DNA of 64,000 nucleotides from Haliscomenobacter sp965225875 (GCF_965225875.1 NZ_CBDDBS010000003.1:1984001-2048000); one strand, 5' to 3'. Counted from the first letter of the stretch, positions 26,083 through 34,266 are shown. A program made the numbers and translations. The notes: generated by a model from the sequence alone, not told the origin.

Positions 26083-26919
26083 TATTCGTAGCCAAAAAGA
26101 TCCCCCGTGTTGCTCGACCCCTTTTAAATTGGGATGATCCCAGAGCGGGGTTAGAATTTTGCGCAATTCAGGGTCTTGATCTACAAAGTAATTCGGCATC
26201 AGCGTAGCAAAACGGCCTGGGTTGGCCAGGATGAAGGCAGCCAGGCCGTATTGTTCCGAATAAAAGCGATCACACATGAACTGCGGGTAATCGTAAGGCA
26301 AATAGATGTCGTGAATGTGGACAATTACCCCTGGTTTGAGTTTGGGCAACACTTCCATAAAAAACACCATGGCATCCGAGTTGGGCAGGATGCGGTGGGA
26401 ATTGTCTACGAAGAGGATATCATTGGCTTCCAGGTCGAATAGGAAATCAAAGTTCGTTTGTTCAAATGGAGCACGAATGACCTGATCCGCCAGATGGTCT
26501 ATTTCAGCACGTGGCATCGGGTCAATCGAAATGATTTGAGTACTCAAGCCATTGTCGTGAATGGCGCGACGAGCGACCTTCGTCGAGTTCCCGGAGCCAA
26601 TTTCCACGTATTTTTTGGGCAGAAAAATCGGCAAAAAGGCATAAAGGATGCTGATGTCCAAACCAGGCAAAAAACCATTGTTCCAGCCCGGTTGACTGAC
26701 ATCCTTTTCCTGGTCCAGGGGGCGAATGGCTTGAATCCGGCTTTGGTATTGCATCACCTGCTCCAACAAAGCACCGTATTCTCCCCGCCGGGCATTGATG
26801 TGTTGATACAACAAATCGTGAGGAGGCTTACCATGCCCATACCGTGGCTGAAAGGCCACTTTGTATTCTAAAAACAGGCTTTGAAACCGGGGATGGAGAA
26901 AACGATAGAGGTTTTTCAT
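26074..26919 (-). CDS. Class I SAM-dependent methyltransferase
   Basis: 281 residues. The Rossmann-type core is visible: motif I YVEIGSGNSTKVARRA near residue 110, the acidic loop after strand 2 in IISIDPMPRAEID near 130, NDILFVDNSHRI near 165 (post-motif with D), and GVIVHIHDIYLPYDYP near 200. This matches the methyltransferase_24 / cephalosporin hydroxylase-like group, often O-methyltransferases in polysaccharide or natural-product clusters. No such cluster is present here. The final residues RIER and the stop codon lie in a heptamer repeat, which suggests the original 3' end was replaced or trimmed by the repeat. Substrate unknown. Confidence 0.82.
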   Translation of the reverse strand: MKNLYRFLHPRFQSLFLEYKVAFQPRYGHGKPPHDLLYQHINARRGEYGALLEQVMQYQSRIQAIRPLDQEKDVSQPGWNNGFLPGLDISILYAFLPIFLPKKYVEIGSGNSTKVARRAIHDNGLSTQIISIDPMPRAEIDHLADQVIRAPFEQTNFDFLFDLEANDILFVDNSHRILPNSDAMVFFMEVLPKLKPGVIVHIHDIYLPYDYPQFMCDRFYSEQYGLAAFILANPGRFATLMPNYFVDQDPELRKILTPLWDHPNLKGVEQHGGSFWLRIER

Positions 26920-26920
26920 A

Positions 26921-27009
26921 GAGAGGAGAGATGAAAGATGAGAGATGAAAGATGAGAGATAACTCCCGTTGGGCCTTTCTCATCTCTCATCTCTCATCTC
27001 TCATCTTTA
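26921..27009. repeat. Head-to-head GAGATGA heptamer array, copy 2
   Basis: GAGATGAAAGATGAGAGATG units run from 26921 to about 26960 and are mirrored by CTCATCTCTCATCTCTCATC from about 26979 to 27009, around a short unique centre (CCCGTTGGGCC). It fills the gap between the methyltransferase start and the TerC stop. Together with 26000-26082 it brackets the methyltransferase gene. Confidence 0.9.
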
Positions 27010-27012
27010 AAT

Positions 27013-27858
27013 TTAAGGTTTCATCACCCCTTCCTGAATGGCTTCTTCCTGATAACCACGCAATTGAACAGGGTCTTGTTTTTTGCGCAAGCGCATATTC
27101 AGTGCCTCTACAAACAGGGAGAAAGCAATAGAGAAATAGAGGTAACCTTTAGGTACTGTGCCTACTTCTGATCCGGCGATGCTGAGGTGAGCAAGGTGTG
27201 CGCCTTCAGCGATCAGCATAAAACCAATCATGATCAAAAAGGCCAAACCCAACATTTGGATCGTAGGGTGGCGGTTGACAAAACGCCCAACTGGTCCGGC
27301 AAAAGCCATCATAATCAGGATCGAAATGACCACAGACACAATCATAATGGTCAAATCCTTGGTCAAACCAACCGCGGTCAGAATGGAGTCAAAGGAAAAG
27401 ACAATATTGATCAGCGCAATTTGAACGATGACTTTGGGCAAGGAAGCAAAAATTTTGGCTCCCTGGTTCATGTCGTCATCCACTGCGTGTGCACCTTCCA
27501 GTTTGTGGTGAATTTCGCTGGTAGCTTTGTACAAAAGGAACAAGCCTCCCGCGATGAGGATCAAACTTTGGCCGGTGAAACCCGCATGGAAAAATTCTCC
27601 ATGAAAGTTGAGGATGGGATTTTGCATGGCAATCAGGTAAGATATACCAAACAGCAAAATAATCCGAAAGACCATCGCCAGTAACATCCCGATGTTCCGT
27701 GCTTTGGCTTGGTCACTGGGATTCAATTTGTTGGCTGCAATCGAAATGAAAATGATGTTGTCAACCCCCAAAACAATTTCTAAAAAAGTAAGGGTGAGCA
27801 GACTGATCCAAACTTGTGGATCGGCAAAATTCGGCATTAAGAGTGTAGTTGATTCCAT
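27013..27858 (-). CDS. TerC-family integral membrane protein
   Basis: 281 residues with about seven to eight hydrophobic segments. Family signatures are FLEIVLGVDNIIFISI at about 24-39 and INIVFSFDSILTAVG near 145, each with the conserved membrane Asp, plus the Lys-rich cytoplasmic loop (KARNIGMLLAMVFR). TerC/Alx proteins export metal ions, chiefly manganese or calcium, and some are under mntP-like riboswitches; none is visible here. The C-terminus (MRLRKKQDPVQLRGYQEEA) is short and charged with no CBS or transporter-associated domain. Role in tellurite resistance should not be assumed. Confidence 0.92.
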   Translation of the reverse strand: MESTTLLMPNFADPQVWISLLTLTFLEIVLGVDNIIFISIAANKLNPSDQAKARNIGMLLAMVFRIILLFGISYLIAMQNPILNFHGEFFHAGFTGQSLILIAGGLFLLYKATSEIHHKLEGAHAVDDDMNQGAKIFASLPKVIVQIALINIVFSFDSILTAVGLTKDLTIMIVSVVISILIMMAFAGPVGRFVNRHPTIQMLGLAFLIMIGFMLIAEGAHLAHLSIAGSEVGTVPKGYLYFSIAFSLFVEALNMRLRKKQDPVQLRGYQEEAIQEGVMKP

Positions 27859-27950
27859 ATTGGCTCTACTGTGTTTTTTGCAATGTTAATGAAATTCTAT
27901 CGGCAGCAATTGAAATTTTATGGACTTTTGCGCTACAAATTTTTTCTACC

Positions 27951-28442
27951 ATGAAGTATCGCCGCTTTACAAGCCAGGAATTGCAAGGCCTCGAATCCGA
28001 TTTTACCCGCTTTTTAGCCCTCAACGGCATCCCTGCTGCTGATTGGGTTCAGCTCAAAACAGAGCAGTCGCCTAAAGTGGACGAATTGATCGAACAATTT
28101 AGCGATGCCATTTTTGAACGTACCCTTCAGGAGCTGGCGTTTCTTGAATTTCACAGCCCCAAAGATATCAAGACCTTCCATTGCCAAAAGGAAAAAATCG
28201 TTTTAGTGGGATTGACTCTCGACGGAGCAAGCGATTCTGACGTTTTTAGTCCGGAAAATACGGCTGAAATTTTGCAAAAAATTCAAAATGGCGTGATCAA
28301 AGCAAAGATCTATACTGCCGAAAAAACCTACCAAAATGGCGATCGGGAAGCAGAATTGTTCCGAATGATTGAAAATGGGGCACGGATTTCCAAAGATGGG
28401 CATTTGTACAAAGCTCTGGCTTCGAGCTTAGCGCATGAATAA
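27951..28442 (+). CDS. DUF6495-like protein
   Basis: 163 residues from the ATG at 27951. I recognise the N-terminal pattern (MKYRRFTSQELQGLESDF, then FLALNGIPAADWVQLK) as that of a conserved uncharacterised Bacteroidota family, DUF6495; the assignment rests on memory. A CHC-like or catalytic motif is not visible; a segment SPKDIKTFHCQKEKIVLVG may hold a strand. The protein is mostly helical, cytosolic and acidic. Its 3' end overlaps the convergent glycosyltransferase gene by 15 bases. It is divergent from terC. Function unknown. Confidence 0.75.
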   Translation: MKYRRFTSQELQGLESDFTRFLALNGIPAADWVQLKTEQSPKVDELIEQFSDAIFERTLQELAFLEFHSPKDIKTFHCQKEKIVLVGLTLDGASDSDVFSPENTAEILQKIQNGVIKAKIYTAEKTYQNGDREAELFRMIENGARISKDGHLYKALASSLAHE

Positions 28443-29132
28443 AACCTTCAAAAAATTACCAAATTCTCTACGTAGAATAGCCAAGCCAACTGGCGCAAAA
28501 ACGACATGAGGTTTTAGATTGACCACCATGGTCTGTAAATCAATGTCTTTACGCTGAGAAGCCAGTTTGATCAGCTCCAAATCAAATAAATAGCGGTCGA
28601 TTCGGGTCGATTTTAATACGCTCAAACCTTTTTGAGAAAAAGCCTTTAATCCTCCCTGCGAATCCGTAATCTTCACCCGCAACAGGGTCCGAATCATCAA
28701 TTTGAGCATTTTGGAAATAAAAGCCCGCCATAAGGGGACGTTTTGGTAATAGTTGCCCGCCCGCACACCTACTATAATATCTGCCTTGGCTTCCTGAAGC
28801 TGTTGTACCATGGCAATCAAATCTTCCTCCAGGTAAGGAAAGTCAATGTCCGTAAACAAAACATAGCTTGCATCCGCAATTTCAGCGCCCTTGCGAATGG
28901 CGTAGCCCTTACCACGGTTTGGCGTATACTGGATGGGGTGAAAATAGGGCAATGCCCGACTCAGTTTTTCAAAATCCTGCTCGCTTACATTGCGTAGGCT
29001 ACCGTCATTGACCAAAATAATGCGGATTTGAAATTCGGGCGCCAATTCCAAAATGTGTTGATGGGATTGGATGATGTTGTCTGACCAGCCGGGGATAGGA
29101 TTGTAACAAGGCAGGATGATGTCAATTTTCAT
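28428..29132 (-). CDS. Glycosyltransferase family 2 (polyprenyl-phosphate sugar transferase-like)
   Basis: 234 residues. A GT-A fold: DIILPCYNPIPGW at the start, nucleotide-binding RIILVNDGSLRN near 37, NRGKGYAIRKGAE near 73, and the DXD-type metal site VLFTDIDFPYLEEDL near 90. RTDSQGGLKAF-like text (KITDSQGGLKAFSQKG) near 160 is a hallmark of dolichyl/undecaprenyl-phosphate mannosyl- or glucosyltransferases. There are no membrane helices. It overlaps the convergent DUF6495-like gene by 15 bases and lies about 30 bases after trmD. Donor and acceptor are not known. Confidence 0.88.
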   Translation of the reverse strand: MKIDIILPCYNPIPGWSDNIIQSHQHILELAPEFQIRIILVNDGSLRNVSEQDFEKLSRALPYFHPIQYTPNRGKGYAIRKGAEIADASYVLFTDIDFPYLEEDLIAMVQQLQEAKADIIVGVRAGNYYQNVPLWRAFISKMLKLMIRTLLRVKITDSQGGLKAFSQKGLSVLKSTRIDRYLFDLELIKLASQRKDIDLQTMVVNLKPHVVFAPVGLAILRREFGNFLKVLFMR

Positions 29133-29162
29133 GTGGCTGGATGCTGGTGTTGGAATGCTGTG

Positions 29163-29840
29163 CTATTCTTCCAATAAATCAGGGCGGCGCTCCTGCGTTC
29201 GGCGCAAAGCCTCGTCGTAACGCCAATCGTCGATGGCTTTGAAGTTACCGGAAAGCAAGACTTCCGGTACGCCCCAGCCTCTGAATTCGGCGGGGCGAGT
29301 ATAGACTGGTGGAGCCAACAAATCGTCCTGGAAAGAGTCGAACAGCGCCGAGGTTTCATCATTCAGCACCCCGGGAATCAAACGCCCAATGGCATCAACC
29401 ACCAAAGCTGCAGGCAACTCACCCCCTGAAAGCACAAAATCGCCTATAGAAATTTCCATGGTGATGAAATGTTCCCGGATGCGTTCGTCAATACCCTTGT
29501 AATGGCCACAAAGGATGATCAGGTTTTCCTTCATGGACAGGCGATTGGCCGTTTTTTGATCAAAGCGTTGGCCGTCGGGTGTCATGAAGATTACCTCATC
29601 GTAAGTACGTTCAGCCTGGAGTTTTTCCAAACAGGCCACAATGGGCTCCAGCATCATGACCATACCCGCTCCGCCACCAAACTGGTAATCGTCTACCTGG
29701 CGGTGTTGGCCAAGGCCGTATTCCCGCAGGTTGTGGACTTCCACTTGTAACAATCCCTTGTCCCGGGCTCTTTTCATGATTGAGTGGGCGAAGGGGCTGT
29801 CTAGGAGGTCTGGTTGAACGGTGATGATGTCGATGCGCAC
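29163..29840 (-). CDS. trmD: tRNA (guanine37-N1)-methyltransferase
   Basis: 225 residues, normal for TrmD. The best start is the GTG at 29838-29840 (V/M-RIDIITVQPDLL); a longer in-frame ATG start exists but its first 23 or so residues (HHSSFITHHSSF) are encoded by a repeat. Motifs of the SPOUT knot are present: GGGAGMVMMLEPI near 56, ILCGHYKGIDERI near 110 and ISIGDFVLSGGELPA near 130. The enzyme methylates G37 next to the anticodon and prevents +1 frameshifting; it is essential in most bacteria. The gene stands upstream of the GT2 gene rather than in the usual rimM-trmD-rplS cluster. Confidence 0.95.
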   Translation of the reverse strand: MRIDIITVQPDLLDSPFAHSIMKRARDKGLLQVEVHNLREYGLGQHRQVDDYQFGGGAGMVMMLEPIVACLEKLQAERTYDEVIFMTPDGQRFDQKTANRLSMKENLIILCGHYKGIDERIREHFITMEISIGDFVLSGGELPAALVVDAIGRLIPGVLNDETSALFDSFQDDLLAPPVYTRPAEFRGWGVPEVLLSGNFKAIDDWRYDEALRRTQERRPDLLEE

Positions 29841-29847
29841 GATGAGG

Positions 29848-29927
29848 AGGAATGATGAATGATGAGTAATGAATGATGAGTGATGCTGTGTCAATTCATC
29901 ACTCATCATTCATTACTCATCACTCCT
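29848..29927. repeat. Inverted TGATGAGTAATGAATGATGA array upstream of trmD
   Basis: A perfect 26-bp inverted repeat pairs 29860-29885 with 29897-29922 around an 11-nt centre; weaker repeat units extend the array on both sides. It lies between the FKBP gene end and the trmD start, both on the minus strand, and generates the false N-terminal extension of trmD. It resembles the heptamer arrays at 26 and 27 kb in style but has a different unit. Confidence 0.9.
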
Positions 29928-29933
29928 ATTTAT

Positions 29934-30611
29934 TTAGTTGATTTTCAACAATTCAACTTCGAAGATCAAGGTTGAATGGGGCGGAATATCTTCTCCTGCA
30001 CCCTGATCGCCATAAGCCAACTGGGAAGGAATGAAGAACTTGTATTTTGAGCCTACCTGCATCAATTGAACACCTTCAGTCCAACCTGGAATAACTCTAT
30101 TCAACGGGAAGGTAGCTGGTTGCCCACGTTTAACCGAGCTATCAAAAACGGTACCGTCCAATAAAGTTCCTTCATAGTGAACGGTCACTTGATCAGTTGC
30201 GGCAGGTTTTGCACCCGTTCCGGCTTTCATCACTTCGTATTGCAAGCCGCTAGCCGTGGTTACAACACCGGTACGTTTTTTGTTGTCTTCCAAAAACTTC
30301 TTACCAGTAGCGATATTGGCTTCAAATTTTTTGGCATTTTCTTTCATTTTTTCGGCTTGTTTGGCCTGCAAGTACTCGGATACCGACTCATTGCACTTGG
30401 CCAAATCTACACTTGCGCCAGCAAGCGCATCAGCCACTCCTTTGGCCAATTGGGCAGGGTTAACATCTCCCAAGCCTTGTTGCTTGAGGTTTTGGGCAAT
30501 TAAGATACCCAGATTGTAACTAACAGAATCCATTTTACTCATTTGATTTTGAGCCCAAAGGCCGCTGATGAACAAGGAAAATACGATGCTAAGAATCGTG
30601 ATCTTTTTCAT
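29934..30611 (-). CDS. FKBP-type peptidyl-prolyl cis-trans isomerase, Mip/FkpA type
   Basis: 225 residues. Signal peptide 1-20 (MKKITILSIVFSLFISGLWA). Residues about 25-110 are the helical FKBP_N dimerisation domain (SVSYNLGILIAQNLKQQGLG in part, LAKGVADALAG). The FKBP domain covers about 120-225: VHYEGTLLDGTVFDSS, RVIPGWTEGVQLM, and FFIPSQLAYGDQGAGEDIP with IFEVELL at the end, with the key aromatic and Asp residues intact. It is a periplasmic proline isomerase and chaperone for outer-membrane or secreted proteins, which fits the number of such proteins encoded around it. Confidence 0.95.
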   Translation of the reverse strand: MKKITILSIVFSLFISGLWAQNQMSKMDSVSYNLGILIAQNLKQQGLGDVNPAQLAKGVADALAGASVDLAKCNESVSEYLQAKQAEKMKENAKKFEANIATGKKFLEDNKKRTGVVTTASGLQYEVMKAGTGAKPAATDQVTVHYEGTLLDGTVFDSSVKRGQPATFPLNRVIPGWTEGVQLMQVGSKYKFFIPSQLAYGDQGAGEDIPPHSTLIFEVELLKIN

Positions 30612-30714
30612 GTTTTTTGGTTAACTGAATGAAGCTGGGAAAAAGAACGCACAAAGGTAAAAAATATTGATTAATGTACTGTTTTGCTGATTTGCGATTG
30701 AAATAAATGATTGT

Positions 30715-31284
30715 TTACTCATTCCAGCGATACGTCGGCGGATCAAAACCCGCCAAATCCAGCACCCGATCCACCACCGTCAGCGCCAATTCCTCAATCG
30801 TCGCTGGCTTTGAGTAGTACGAAGGCGTTGCCGGACAAATGATGCCTCCAGCTTCCGTCACAGCCTTCATGTTGTTGATGTGAATCAGACTATACGGGGT
30901 TTCGCGCAATACCAGGATGAGTTTGCGGCGTTCTTTCAGGATCACATCCGCAGCGCGGGTGCTCAAATCACTGGACACCCCAGCCGCGATCCGCCCCAAT
31001 AAGCCCATCGAACAAGGACATACAATCATGGTGCCATATCGCGCCGAGCCCGAAGCGAAGGGAGCCATGAAGTCGTTTTTGTCGTAAAAATCAAAAGGGT
31101 ATTGCTCGTAATCCCGATTGCCCAGCTCGTATTCCCAGTTGAATTTGGCATTGCCACTCATCACCACCCCTACCCTGGCCCATTGCTCGGGCATTTGTTG
31201 GAGGCGATCCATCAACAATTTGGCATAAATCGCCCCGCTGGAACCACCAATTGCAAGGACTATTTTTTGTACATTTGTAGGCAT
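30715..31284 (-). CDS. ubiX: Flavin prenyltransferase
   Basis: 189 residues, standard for UbiX. It shows the flavin-binding GGSSGAIYAKLLMDRL at about 13-28, the conserved Ser/Gly region VCPCSMGLLGRIAAGVSSDL near 87-106 and LVLRETPYSLIHINNMKAVT near 125. The enzyme attaches a dimethylallyl unit to FMN to give prenylated FMN, the cofactor of UbiD-type decarboxylases. No ubiD gene lies in this window. It is divergent from the thioredoxin-like gene. Confidence 0.93.
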   Translation of the reverse strand: MPTNVQKIVLAIGGSSGAIYAKLLMDRLQQMPEQWARVGVVMSGNAKFNWEYELGNRDYEQYPFDFYDKNDFMAPFASGSARYGTMIVCPCSMGLLGRIAAGVSSDLSTRAADVILKERRKLILVLRETPYSLIHINNMKAVTEAGGIICPATPSYYSKPATIEELALTVVDRVLDLAGFDPPTYRWNE

Positions 31285-31369
31285 CCGGACGTAGTCATTT
31301 GAAAATGTAGGTTAATCCAACTTTCAAAGGATTTTCTCGTTATGTTGGTAACGCTAAAATGATTAAAAC

Positions 31370-31930
31370 ATGAAAAAAGTTTTGTTTGGGGTGTTTTCAG
31401 TGGTTGGTGTAGCACTGGCCATGTATACTTTTTCACCCATTAAAAAAGGCGACCAGGCGCCTCAATCGGCTGATAAGACTGTGGCCATCAAATGGATGAG
31501 CTGGCAAGAGGCGGTTGAAGCCAACAAAAAAGAAAAAAAGAAAATTTTCATCGACTGTTATACCGATTGGTGCGGTTGGTGTAAAAAAATGGACGCTTCT
31601 ACCTTTACCGATCCCAAGGTTGCGGAGTTGATGAACAAACATTTTTATGCCGTCAAGTTCGATGCTGAGCAGAAAGAAAACATCGTTTTTGACAACCATA
31701 CCTTCAAGTACATTGCCAGTGGTTCGAGGGGTGTGCATGAGCTAGCTTATGCGCTTCTGGACGGACAACTGGGCTATCCTGCCTTTGTTTACCTGGATGA
31801 AAAATTCCAAAGGGTAACCATTTCTCCTGGTTACAAAACGCCAGAGCAAATTATGCCTGAATTGAAATTTGTTGGAGAAGGGCATTACAATGGTAAAACG
31901 TATGAGCAATACGTGAAGAGCACTAAGTAA
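31370..31930 (+). CDS. Periplasmic thioredoxin-like protein (CGWC)
   Basis: 186 residues. An N-terminal hydrophobic segment (VLFGVFSVVGVALAMYTF) acts as signal or anchor. The thioredoxin fold follows with KIFIDCYTDWCGWCKKMDAS at about 58-77; CGWC is the active site. FYAVKFDAEQKENIVFDNHT and AYALLDGQLGYPAFVYLDEK (with the cis-Pro) complete the domain. It is of the thioredoxin_7/DUF255-like group, probably a reductase or chaperone-linked oxidoreductase in the periplasm. Partner unknown. A palindrome follows the stop. Confidence 0.88.
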   Translation: MKKVLFGVFSVVGVALAMYTFSPIKKGDQAPQSADKTVAIKWMSWQEAVEANKKEKKKIFIDCYTDWCGWCKKMDASTFTDPKVAELMNKHFYAVKFDAEQKENIVFDNHTFKYIASGSRGVHELAYALLDGQLGYPAFVYLDEKFQRVTISPGYKTPEQIMPELKFVGEGHYNGKTYEQYVKSTK

Positions 31931-31937
31931 TAAAAAT

Positions 31938-32013
31938 TAGCCACAAAGGCACGAAGGCACAAAGAGGATATTGAAAATATGGCTGCTTGGTGCCTTCGCT
32001 CCTTTGTGGCTAA
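31938..32013. repeat. Inverted TTAGCCACAAAGGCAC repeat between convergent genes
   Basis: TTAGCCACAAAGGCACGAAG at 31938 onward pairs with the inverted copy ending at 32013 over 24 nt with two mismatches; the loop is 28 nt. It shares TTAGCCACAAAG with the arm of the 18097-18226 element and GCCACAAAGGCAC with the sequence at 56461. Confidence 0.9.
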
Positions 32014-32021
32014 AATGTGTC

Positions 32022-32702
32022 TTAGCGATCACAAAGTGACGCCAAATAGCTTTGCACGTATAAATCTACAGCCTTACGTTTGTACTGCATGATGAAACGT
32101 GGGTGGGCCAGGGGAATAATTTCCTGAAAATACCCGCGTTGTGCATTGAGCTGTTGCAAAAAAGCATAATTTTGCCCTTCGCCCAGGCAAAAACATTTGT
32201 CTCTGCGCATTAGGCAGCGTTCAATCATCGCTTCCAAGTGGTACTCAATAAACGGGGTGGCAGCTTTTTGTAAGGGTTTTTCGTCATAGTAGTTGTAGTT
32301 TTTGCCATTTTTGACAAAACCAAAAGGGCAAACAGAGGTGACGAAAAAGTGGTCGTAAAAAAGTTTGGGACCGCCGTAAGCATGAATAACCTGGTACACA
32401 AAATGAGCAGAGAGTTCTGTTTTTTTGGGGAAAGAGCTGGAAATACCCAATTCTTTTTCCAAATGTAGTGGATCAGTAAACGCAACATTGGTGATGCCGC
32501 CGCCAAACCTGCCCGGGTTGATGCCCATAATCAGGTGGCGAGGCTCAGTATCCGCGTAGAATTTTTCTAAAAAAATTTGAAAAATAGCTCTGGATTCCTG
32601 AATTTCACCCAATGGATTCAACCATTCTACCCCCGGAGGTAAGTCAGGCATGTGCGCTGCGAGATCGGAAAAGTGGGTAGAAATGCGTGTTGCAAGGTTC
32701 AT
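32022..32702 (-). CDS. Uracil-DNA glycosylase-superfamily protein (SMUG1/DUF4918-like)
   Basis: 226 residues from the ATG at 32700-32702; a start 13 codons upstream is possible but lies beyond the likely promoter. The superfamily motif 1 appears as LIMGINPGRFGGGITNVAFT at about 61-80, close to the G-M-N-P-G-P of SMUG1, and motif 2 as PLAHPRFIMQYKR at about 200-212 (H-P-[RS]). VTSVCPFGFVKNGKNYNY is also conserved. It may excise uracil or oxidised pyrimidines from DNA; in Bacteroidota the family is annotated DUF4918. Activity unproven. Cys pairs could bind metal but no FeS pattern is clear. Confidence 0.75.
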   Translation of the reverse strand: MNLATRISTHFSDLAAHMPDLPPGVEWLNPLGEIQESRAIFQIFLEKFYADTEPRHLIMGINPGRFGGGITNVAFTDPLHLEKELGISSSFPKKTELSAHFVYQVIHAYGGPKLFYDHFFVTSVCPFGFVKNGKNYNYYDEKPLQKAATPFIEYHLEAMIERCLMRRDKCFCLGEGQNYAFLQQLNAQRGYFQEIIPLAHPRFIMQYKRKAVDLYVQSYLASLCDR

Positions 32703-32707
32703 TGCTG

Positions 32708-32715
32708 TATATTTG
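32708..32715 (+). promoter_or_regulatory. Perfect plus-strand -7 box for the candidate small RNA
   Basis: TATATTTG matches TAnnTTTG exactly on the plus strand, just outside the minus-strand UDG-like gene. The best TTG upstream (32690-32692) is only 15 bases away, so the -33 element is weak or absent. Transcription would start near 32722. Confidence 0.45.
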
Positions 32716-32721
32716 CGGTTT

Positions 32722-32888
32722 ATTTCGGGCTTTTTATCCAAAAAGTGCGGGAATAAATGGTAAATTTACGTACTTCGTTGAACGAAATCGGGATCATTTG
32801 CGTTTTGATCCTGATCACAAGATTGCTAATGTTTTTTGTTTGTTTATAGTTTATGTGGGTGCTCTCCTTAAAGGAGCACCTTTTTTTA
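32722..32888 (+). ncRNA. Candidate small RNA with three hairpins and strong terminator
   Basis: About 165 nt between two minus-strand genes, with no plausible reading frame. It runs from a consensus -7 box (32708-32715) to a strong plus-strand terminator at 32858-32887. Between them are CTTTTT-ATCC-AAAAAG, TTCGTTGAACGAA, and GGATCA-TTTGCGTTT-TGATCC. No plus-strand gene lies upstream that could need the terminator, so an independent short transcript is the simplest reading. Not recognised as a known RNA family. Confidence 0.45.
32858..32888 (+). terminator. Strong intrinsic terminator on the plus strand
   Basis: GGTGCTC...GAGCACC (7 bp plus inner CTT/AAG pairs, small bulge) followed by TTTTTTT. 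The T-tract is on the plus strand only, so it does not serve folC or the UDG-like gene. Confidence 0.85.
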
Positions 32889-32913
32889 TTTTTACAAACT
32901 GGCTACAATAGCT

Positions 32914-34197
32914 TTAGAGAATTTCTGCAAGGACAAAAATACTGCCTCCCACATAGATCAAATCATCCTTTTGGGCGTGACGACGGGCCGCATTTAACGC
33001 ATTTTTAACCGAGCTGTAGGCTCTCCCTTTGCGACCTTGTTCCGATGCTGCTTTTTGTAGTACCTCCGCTTCTAGTCCCCGTGGAATATCCGGCTTGGCA
33101 AAGTAGTAAATGCCGTCAGCGGGCAATTGCGGCAACATTTTCGCCAGATCTTTATCCCGGAGCACCCCAATGACCAGGTGTAATTTTTGCCGGGGAATTT
33201 TAGCCAACTGCTGCATGGCCAATTGAATACCTGCTTCGTTGTGGGCACTGTCGGCAATGATGGTCGGTTTTTGCCCCAACACTTGCCAACGCCCCATAAA
33301 CCGAGTCAGAGGGACGAGGTCTTTTAAACCCGTGGTAATGGCCCGGTCATCAATACTCCAGGCTTTGGGCAGACTGGCAACCGCCTGTAAAACGGTTTGT
33401 ACATTCAAAAGCTGATAATCACCGTGCAAATTAGCGGCCAAATCAGGATACAGCACCAGCCCGTCTTTTTTCACTTCAAAATAACTATGGCTTAAATTTT
33501 CAGCCAATATATTTACCTGAACATGTTGGTCGGCAAAGCTAATCGGGGCATTTTTTTCTTTTGCCGTAGCGATAAAGACCGGGGCACTTTCGGGATGGGT
33601 TTCCCCAATCACCACAGGTACATTGGGCTTGATGATGCCGGCTTTTTCAGCAGCAATTTCTGGCAAGGTATCCCCCAGGAATTGCATGTGGTCAAAACTG
33701 ATGTTGGTGATCACACTCAGTACCGGGGTAATCACATTGGTGCTGTCCAACCTACCGCCCAAACCTACCTCAATGACTGCTACATCCACTTTGCGCTGGG
33801 CAAAATAGTCGAAAGCCATTGCTACGGTCAATTCAAAAAAAGAGGGTTGCACTTCCGCGATGACGGGCTTCATTTTTTCCACAAAATCAATCACATACTG
33901 GCGCGAAACGTACTGACCATTGATCTTGATGCGCTCTCGAAAATCGCGGTAATGTGGCGAAACGTACAGCCCGGTTTTGAAACCTTTGGCTTGCAGGATG
34001 GCGCTCAACATGTGCGAAGTAGAGCCCTTGCCATTGGTACCACCAACGTGGATGGATTGGAATTTTTGTTGCGGATTGCCCAGGTATTCCAGCAGGGCAT
34101 AGGTATTGCCCAGGTCTTTTTTGTAAGCCATTGCTCCAATGCGATGGAACATGGGGAGTTGGGCATAGAGGAAGTCGAGCGTTTGTTGGTAGGACAT
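32914..34197 (-). CDS. folC: Dihydrofolate synthase/folylpolyglutamate synthase
   Basis: 427 residues from the ATG at 34195-34197 (MSYQQTLDFLYAQLPMF), chosen because the family starts about here; an ATG 17 codons upstream is less likely. Motifs are the P-loop HVGGTNGKGSTSHML near 51, FELTVAMAFDYFA near 122, VIEVGLGGRLDSTNVI near 142 with the metal-binding residues, SFDHMQFLGDTLPEIAAEKA near 170, and IADSAHNEAGIQ near 312 in the C-terminal domain. It adds L-glutamate to dihydropteroate and folates using ATP. The upstream palindrome at 34267 lies in its leader. Confidence 0.95.
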   Translation of the reverse strand: MSYQQTLDFLYAQLPMFHRIGAMAYKKDLGNTYALLEYLGNPQQKFQSIHVGGTNGKGSTSHMLSAILQAKGFKTGLYVSPHYRDFRERIKINGQYVSRQYVIDFVEKMKPVIAEVQPSFFELTVAMAFDYFAQRKVDVAVIEVGLGGRLDSTNVITPVLSVITNISFDHMQFLGDTLPEIAAEKAGIIKPNVPVVIGETHPESAPVFIATAKEKNAPISFADQHVQVNILAENLSHSYFEVKKDGLVLYPDLAANLHGDYQLLNVQTVLQAVASLPKAWSIDDRAITTGLKDLVPLTRFMGRWQVLGQKPTIIADSAHNEAGIQLAMQQLAKIPRQKLHLVIGVLRDKDLAKMLPQLPADGIYYFAKPDIPRGLEAEVLQKAASEQGRKGRAYSSVKNALNAARRHAQKDDLIYVGGSIFVLAEIL

Positions 34198-34266
34198 GAG
34201 AAAGTTCGGAAGAGCTAGGTAGGAATCATTAAGCATTAAAGATTTCACCTAGCATCGTGCTTTGTC

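Noticed and set aside
29841..29909. N-terminal extension of trmD
   Set aside because: Repeat-encoded residues not present in the TrmD family; the GTG at 29840 fits the family start.
32022..32741. Longer start for the UDG-like gene
   Set aside because: The upstream ATG adds 13 residues beyond the expected start and runs over the exact plus-strand -7 box; the ATG at 32702 fits better, though this is not decisive.
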